Positions 15,769 through 18,924 of a DNA stretch of 18,924 bases are shown piece after piece; within the stretch, counting starts at the first letter, position 1; each line of letters starts with the position of its first letter. The position numbers were made by a program, and so were the translations under genes. The DNA comes from Gemmatimonadota bacterium (GTDB taxonomy: Bacteria; JBHIER01; G020348925). The stretch lies in contig CP070758.1 of the NCBI GenBank assembly GCA_020348925.1, positions 2,120,474 through 2,139,397 on the forward strand. The letters are read 5' to 3'. A model generated the notes under the pieces. That model was not told the DNA's origin and did no database searches. It saw nothing but the letters and a program-made list of their open reading frames with translations.

Positions 15769-16215
15769 ATGATGGCGAATAAGAGTGAAAAATCGTTTGG
15801 AGGATTAGGGGCATTGAGCGAGGAGATGGACACCCTTTTTGAAAGTATTTTCGGTCTGCGGCATCCGGTATTGGAAGCGAAGGGCATCTGGCATCCACCG
15901 CTGGACGTTATTGAAACAGAGACGGAGTACGTGGTCAGTATTGATATTGCCGGTATCCGTCAGGAGGATGTGCGCCTGACATATGAAGCAGGATTACTGA
16001 TCGTTCGCGGGATCAGGCGTGAAATCGATTACGGACCCGAACGACACTTTCACATTATGGAAATCGATTGCGGTCCCTTCGAGCGAAGAATAAAGTTGCC
16101 CAAAGCCGTCGACAGTGAGGCCATCGAGGCAACGTACAAGGACGGCATTCTGGAAGTTCGGCTGGAGAAGAAATCAGAACCGTCGGAAGAAACGGTTATC
16201 ATTGAAGTTGAATAA
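15769..16215 (+). CDS. Small heat-shock protein of the Hsp20/alpha-crystallin family
   Basis: This 148-residue ATP-independent holding chaperone keeps unfolding proteins soluble. After a short N-terminal arm, the alpha-crystallin domain runs from about residue 43 (WHPPLDVIETETEYVVSIDI) through AGIRQEDVRLTYEAGLLIV and the GPFERRIKLP strand to KDGILEVRLEKK. A C-terminal IIIEVE tail could provide the I-x-I assembly motif. Two adjacent ATG codons are possible starts; the second (15772) has the better 6-base spacing from AAGGAG. It lies between bshA and lon in the same direction. No CIRCE element was seen upstream, so how heat induces it is unclear. Confidence 0.93.
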   Translation: MMANKSEKSFGGLGALSEEMDTLFESIFGLRHPVLEAKGIWHPPLDVIETETEYVVSIDIAGIRQEDVRLTYEAGLLIVRGIRREIDYGPERHFHIMEIDCGPFERRIKLPKAVDSEAIEATYKDGILEVRLEKKSEPSEETVIIEVE

Positions 16216-16290
16216 TGTGCGAACTCGAACGGTTCATCCCTTTTTGTCCCAAGAGGTGCGTTTCAAAATATTCAACAGAGAAGCGATCAG

Positions 16291-18672
16291 ATGACAGAGA
16301 TTGAAAAAAAAGACGAGTCTTTCGAAGGAGTTCCCGAGGTGCCGAGTGCACTCCCTATTCTCCCAGTGAACCATGTTATATTTCCATATATCATCGCACC
16401 CCTAGCTGTGGAAGATCCAAAAAATGTGGCCATGATCAATGAGATCCTGACCGGCAATAAACTGGTGGCTCTTTTCGCCGAGCGGGAAGGAAAGGGATCT
16501 GAAGGAAGAAGAAAGAGACAGTTGTATTCGATTGGTACGATGGTCACCATCATACGAATGTTTACGGTACCTGACGGGAGTCTGCGTCTGTTGGTCCGAG
16601 GACTCTCACGCATTCGGCTGGTCAAGATCACTCAATCAGAACCGTTTTTGAAAGGAACGATGAAACCGGTTGCTGAGGTGGGGGAGAAGACTCTTGAAAT
16701 GGAAGCTCTCAAGAGAAATGCGACGGATCTTTTCGATAAGATGGTCAACCTTTCACCCAATCTACCGGAAGAACTCACTGTTGCGGTGATGAATGTTCAG
16801 GAGCCTGGCAGGGTTGCGGATTTCATCGCTTCGAACATAAACCTTGATCTTCAGGAGCAGCAGGAGATTCTGAAAACACTTCATGTCGCTGATCGCCTGA
16901 AAAAGCTGACGATTGCCATGAATCGGGAGTTGAAAGTTCTCGAGCTCAGCAACAAGATCCAGACGCAGGTCAAGAAGGGTATGGACAAAACCCAGAGAGA
17001 GTATTTTCTACGAGAACAGCTGAAGGCGATCCAGGAAGAGCTCGGTGAAGGTGACGAGCGGACCATGGAGATCAATGAACTTCGGGAGAAAATTTCCAAT
17101 GCGCAGATGCCGCAACAGGTACTGGAGGTTGCAGAAAAAGAGCTGAATCGATTGATGAAGATGCCGCCGGCTGCGGCTGAGTATACGGTTTCCCGAACAT
17201 ACCTCGATTGGCTGATGGCGCTTCCCTGGGCGAAAAGCACGAAAGACAGACTCGACATGAAAAAGGCGATGAGGATTCTTGACAAAGATCATTATGGTCT
17301 GGATGAGATCAAGGACCGCATTGTGGAATTCATCGCCGTGCGAAAATTAAAAGAGAGCACCAAGGGTCCGATTCTCTGTTTTGTTGGCCCGCCGGGAGTA
17401 GGGAAAACCTCGCTCGGTCGATCCATCGCTCGCGCCATGGGACGGAGGTTTATTCGCATGTCCCTCGGAGGTATGCGCGATGAGGCGGAAATTCGGGGTC
17501 ACAGACGGACATACGTCGGGGCTCTGCCCGGACGGATCATTCAGGGAATTCGTCAGGCGGGCTCGAACAATCCTCTTTTCATGCTGGATGAAGTGGATAA
17601 GATCGGTATGGATTTTCGTGGGGATCCCGCTTCGGCTCTCCTGGAGGTTTTAGACCCAGAACAAAATGCGACCTTCTCAGATCACTACCTCGAGGTACCC
17701 TTCGACCTCTCACGAGTTATGTTTGTTACCACGGCGAACATTCTGGATACTGTACCGGCGGCACTCAGAGACAGGATGGAGGTCCTCAGTTTAGCGGGAT
17801 ATACCGATGAAGAAAAATTCCAGATCGCAAAGAAGTATTTGATTCCGAAACAATTGGAGGAGAATGGGCTCCTCAGAAAGCAGTTGACCTTTCGTCCCGG
17901 TTCAGTGAAGCGTATTATTCACGAATATACGCGGGAAGCGGGTTTGCGGAACCTGGAACGAGAGATCGGGAGTATTTGTCGAAAGGTTGCACGGCGCATC
18001 GCAGAAGGGGAGATGACGTCGACGAGCGTGACCAGAGAGACGGTTCCCGACTATTTAGGTCCACGCAAGTTCTACTCGGAGGTCGCGAGTCGTTTGGATG
18101 AAGTGGGCGTGGCCACGGGCTTAGCCTGGACGCCTGTTGGGGGTGAGGTGCTCTTTATTGAGTCGACCTCAATGAGAGGTGGGAACAGGCTGTCTCTTAC
18201 GGGTCATTTAGGAGACGTGATGAAGGAGTCCGCTCAGGCGGCTCTCAGTTACTTGCGTTCGCGGGCAGATGGCATGGAGATCTCTGAATCCTACTTTTCA
18301 GAACATGATCTCCATATCCACGTCCCGGCAGGAGCGATTCCGAAGGACGGACCGTCGGCCGGACTGGCCATTGCCACATCCCTGGTTTCCTTGCTCACGG
18401 GAAAGCCGGTTCGACGAGACGTTGCGATGACCGGTGAGATCACCTTGCGGGGTAGAGTGCTTCCCGTTGGCGGTATCAAGGAGAAAATCCTGGCGGCCCA
18501 TAGAGCAGGTATCAAACATCTCATTTTACCGCTCCTCAATGAAAGAGACTTGGAAAAGGTCCCGGAGCAGATTCGCAAAGAACTGACCGTTACATTTGTG
18601 GACACGATAGATCAGGCATGGAACGTTGCCTTGAGAGATGGTGCGTTCCGCAAGGCAGCTCTTACAAAATAA
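16291..18672 (+). CDS. lon: ATP-dependent Lon protease (endopeptidase La)
   Basis: This 793-residue protein is a full-length bacterial LonA that degrades misfolded and regulatory proteins in the cytoplasm. The LON substrate-binding domain is at about 20-215 ([18 protein letters not shown]). A helical coiled-coil linker with [16 protein letters not shown] follows. The AAA+ module has Walker [10 protein letters not shown] (366-374) and Walker B FMLDEVDK (D433, E434). The C-terminal protease domain has the Ser-Lys dyad S689 (PKDGPSAG) and K732 (GGIKEK). All catalytic residues are present. It follows hsp20 by 75 bases, with no terminator seen between them, so the two probably form a protein quality-control operon. 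The ribosome site is modest (AGAGAAG). Confidence 0.97.
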   Translation: MTEIEKKDESFEGVPEVPSALPILPVNHVIFPYIIAPLAVEDPKNVAMINEILTGNKLVALFAEREGKGSEGRRKRQLYSIGTMVTIIRMFTVPDGSLRLLVRGLSRIRLVKITQSEPFLKGTMKPVAEVGEKTLEMEALKRNATDLFDKMVNLSPNLPEELTVAVMNVQEPGRVADFIASNINLDLQEQQEILKTLHVADRLKKLTIAMNRELKVLELSNKIQTQVKKGMDKTQREYFLREQLKAIQEELGEGDERTMEINELREKISNAQMPQQVLEVAEKELNRLMKMPPAAAEYTVSRTYLDWLMALPWAKSTKDRLDMKKAMRILDKDHYGLDEIKDRIVEFIAVRKLKESTKGPILCFVGPPGVGKTSLGRSIARAMGRRFIRMSLGGMRDEAEIRGHRRTYVGALPGRIIQGIRQAGSNNPLFMLDEVDKIGMDFRGDPASALLEVLDPEQNATFSDHYLEVPFDLSRVMFVTTANILDTVPAALRDRMEVLSLAGYTDEEKFQIAKKYLIPKQLEENGLLRKQLTFRPGSVKRIIHEYTREAGLRNLEREIGSICRKVARRIAEGEMTSTSVTRETVPDYLGPRKFYSEVASRLDEVGVATGLAWTPVGGEVLFIESTSMRGGNRLSLTGHLGDVMKESAQAALSYLRSRADGMEISESYFSEHDLHIHVPAGAIPKDGPSAGLAIATSLVSLLTGKPVRRDVAMTGEITLRGRVLPVGGIKEKILAAHRAGIKHLILPLLNERDLEKVPEQIRKELTVTFVDTIDQAWNVALRDGAFRKAALTK

Positions 18673-18818
18673 AGTCTTGCTAAGTAAACCGTCGTGACAA
18701 ATTTCCTTTGCGCCGGTTTGTCCTCGCTGGATCACGATGCGGAGTGTCGGTCTTCATTCGATCGTCGTGTGGGGCGTTCGAATATGAGCATGATTCCTAA
18801 CCTGGTTTATTCATGAGC

Positions 18819-18870
18819 TGTCATTCCGGCCCCCGTAATAGAATACGGGGTAAACTCCGTGCCGGAATCT
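18819..18870 (+). repeat. Nested-hairpin GTCATTCCGGC extragenic repeat
   Basis: TGTCATTCCGGC begins an element whose outer arms ATTCCGGC (18823-18830) and GCCGGAAT (18861-18868) pair perfectly over 8 bp. Inside, CCCCGTA and TACGGGG form a second perfect 7-bp hairpin with a 6-base loop. No T run follows, so it is not a standard terminator. It resembles dispersed intergenic repeats of the GTCATTCC...GGAATC type. The rest of the stretch downstream of lon (from 18673) holds no gene. Confidence 0.6.
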
Positions 18871-18900
18871 CCTCGATTGATGCAACGGATTCTCTGTTCA

Positions 18901-18924
18901 GGAGATTGCGGGATAAACCCGGAA
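18901..18924 (-). repeat. Truncated inverted copy of a GTCATTCC-type repeat at the window edge
   Basis: The minus strand starts TTCCGGGTTTATCCCGCAAT, with a small CGGG/CCCG hairpin, and ends in CTCC. It looks like a sister element in the opposite direction to the one at 18819, cut off by the window end. Confidence 0.35.

Noticed and set aside
18687-18720. Possible terminator downstream of lon (AAACCG...CGGTTT)
   Set aside because: The stem is only 6 bp, the loop is over 20 bases and no T run follows.

Overview
The window looks like a chromosome fragment from an uncultured member of the Fibrobacterota-Chlorobiota-Bacteroidota (FCB) superphylum. The evidence is a C-terminal type IX secretion (T9SS) sorting domain on two proteins, dockerin-type calcium-binding modules on two large secreted proteins, a TTGACA / TAnnTTTG promoter, and a full set of bacillithiol genes. 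Several genes have good GGAGG-type ribosome sites, which argues against a typical Bacteroidia or Flavobacteriia genome and fits deeper FCB lineages or candidate phyla. The exact phylum cannot be fixed from this sequence.

Layout. Bases 1-3749 hold the 3' tip of one T9SS cargo gene and a complete second one (963 aa: signal peptide, CARDB-like domain, dockerin, sorting domain). Their last 113 bases are nearly identical and both end in terminators with the same core stem. A 3.9-8.2 kb stretch of housekeeping genes follows: a PflX-type radical SAM protein, a SAM hydrolase (DUF62), bshC overlapping it by 4 bases, then bshB1. Bases 8.3-14.1 kb look accessory: an AT-rich orphan PD-(D/E)XK nuclease-like gene, the decayed 3' end of a potassium-channel gene, an intact zinc-knuckle / pentapeptide-repeat / two-helix potassium channel, and a leftward gene for a secreted C39-type cysteine peptidase with a GATase-like domain and a dockerin. 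From 14.6 kb the housekeeping genes resume with bshA, hsp20 and lon. The window ends in hairpin-forming GTCATTCC-type extragenic repeats.

How the genes fit together. bshA, bshB1 and bshC together encode bacillithiol synthesis: GlcNAc-malate formation, deacetylation and cysteine addition. They are split by about 6.4 kb of accessory DNA. Hsp20 and Lon form a protein quality-control pair. The dockerin and T9SS proteins are surface or secreted products. The points most worth a second look are the channel with its dead paralogue next door, the interrupted bsh locus, the near-identical sorting-domain DNA, two unusually long anti-Shine-Dalgarno matches in an untranslated leader, and overlapping alternative hairpins upstream of bshB1.
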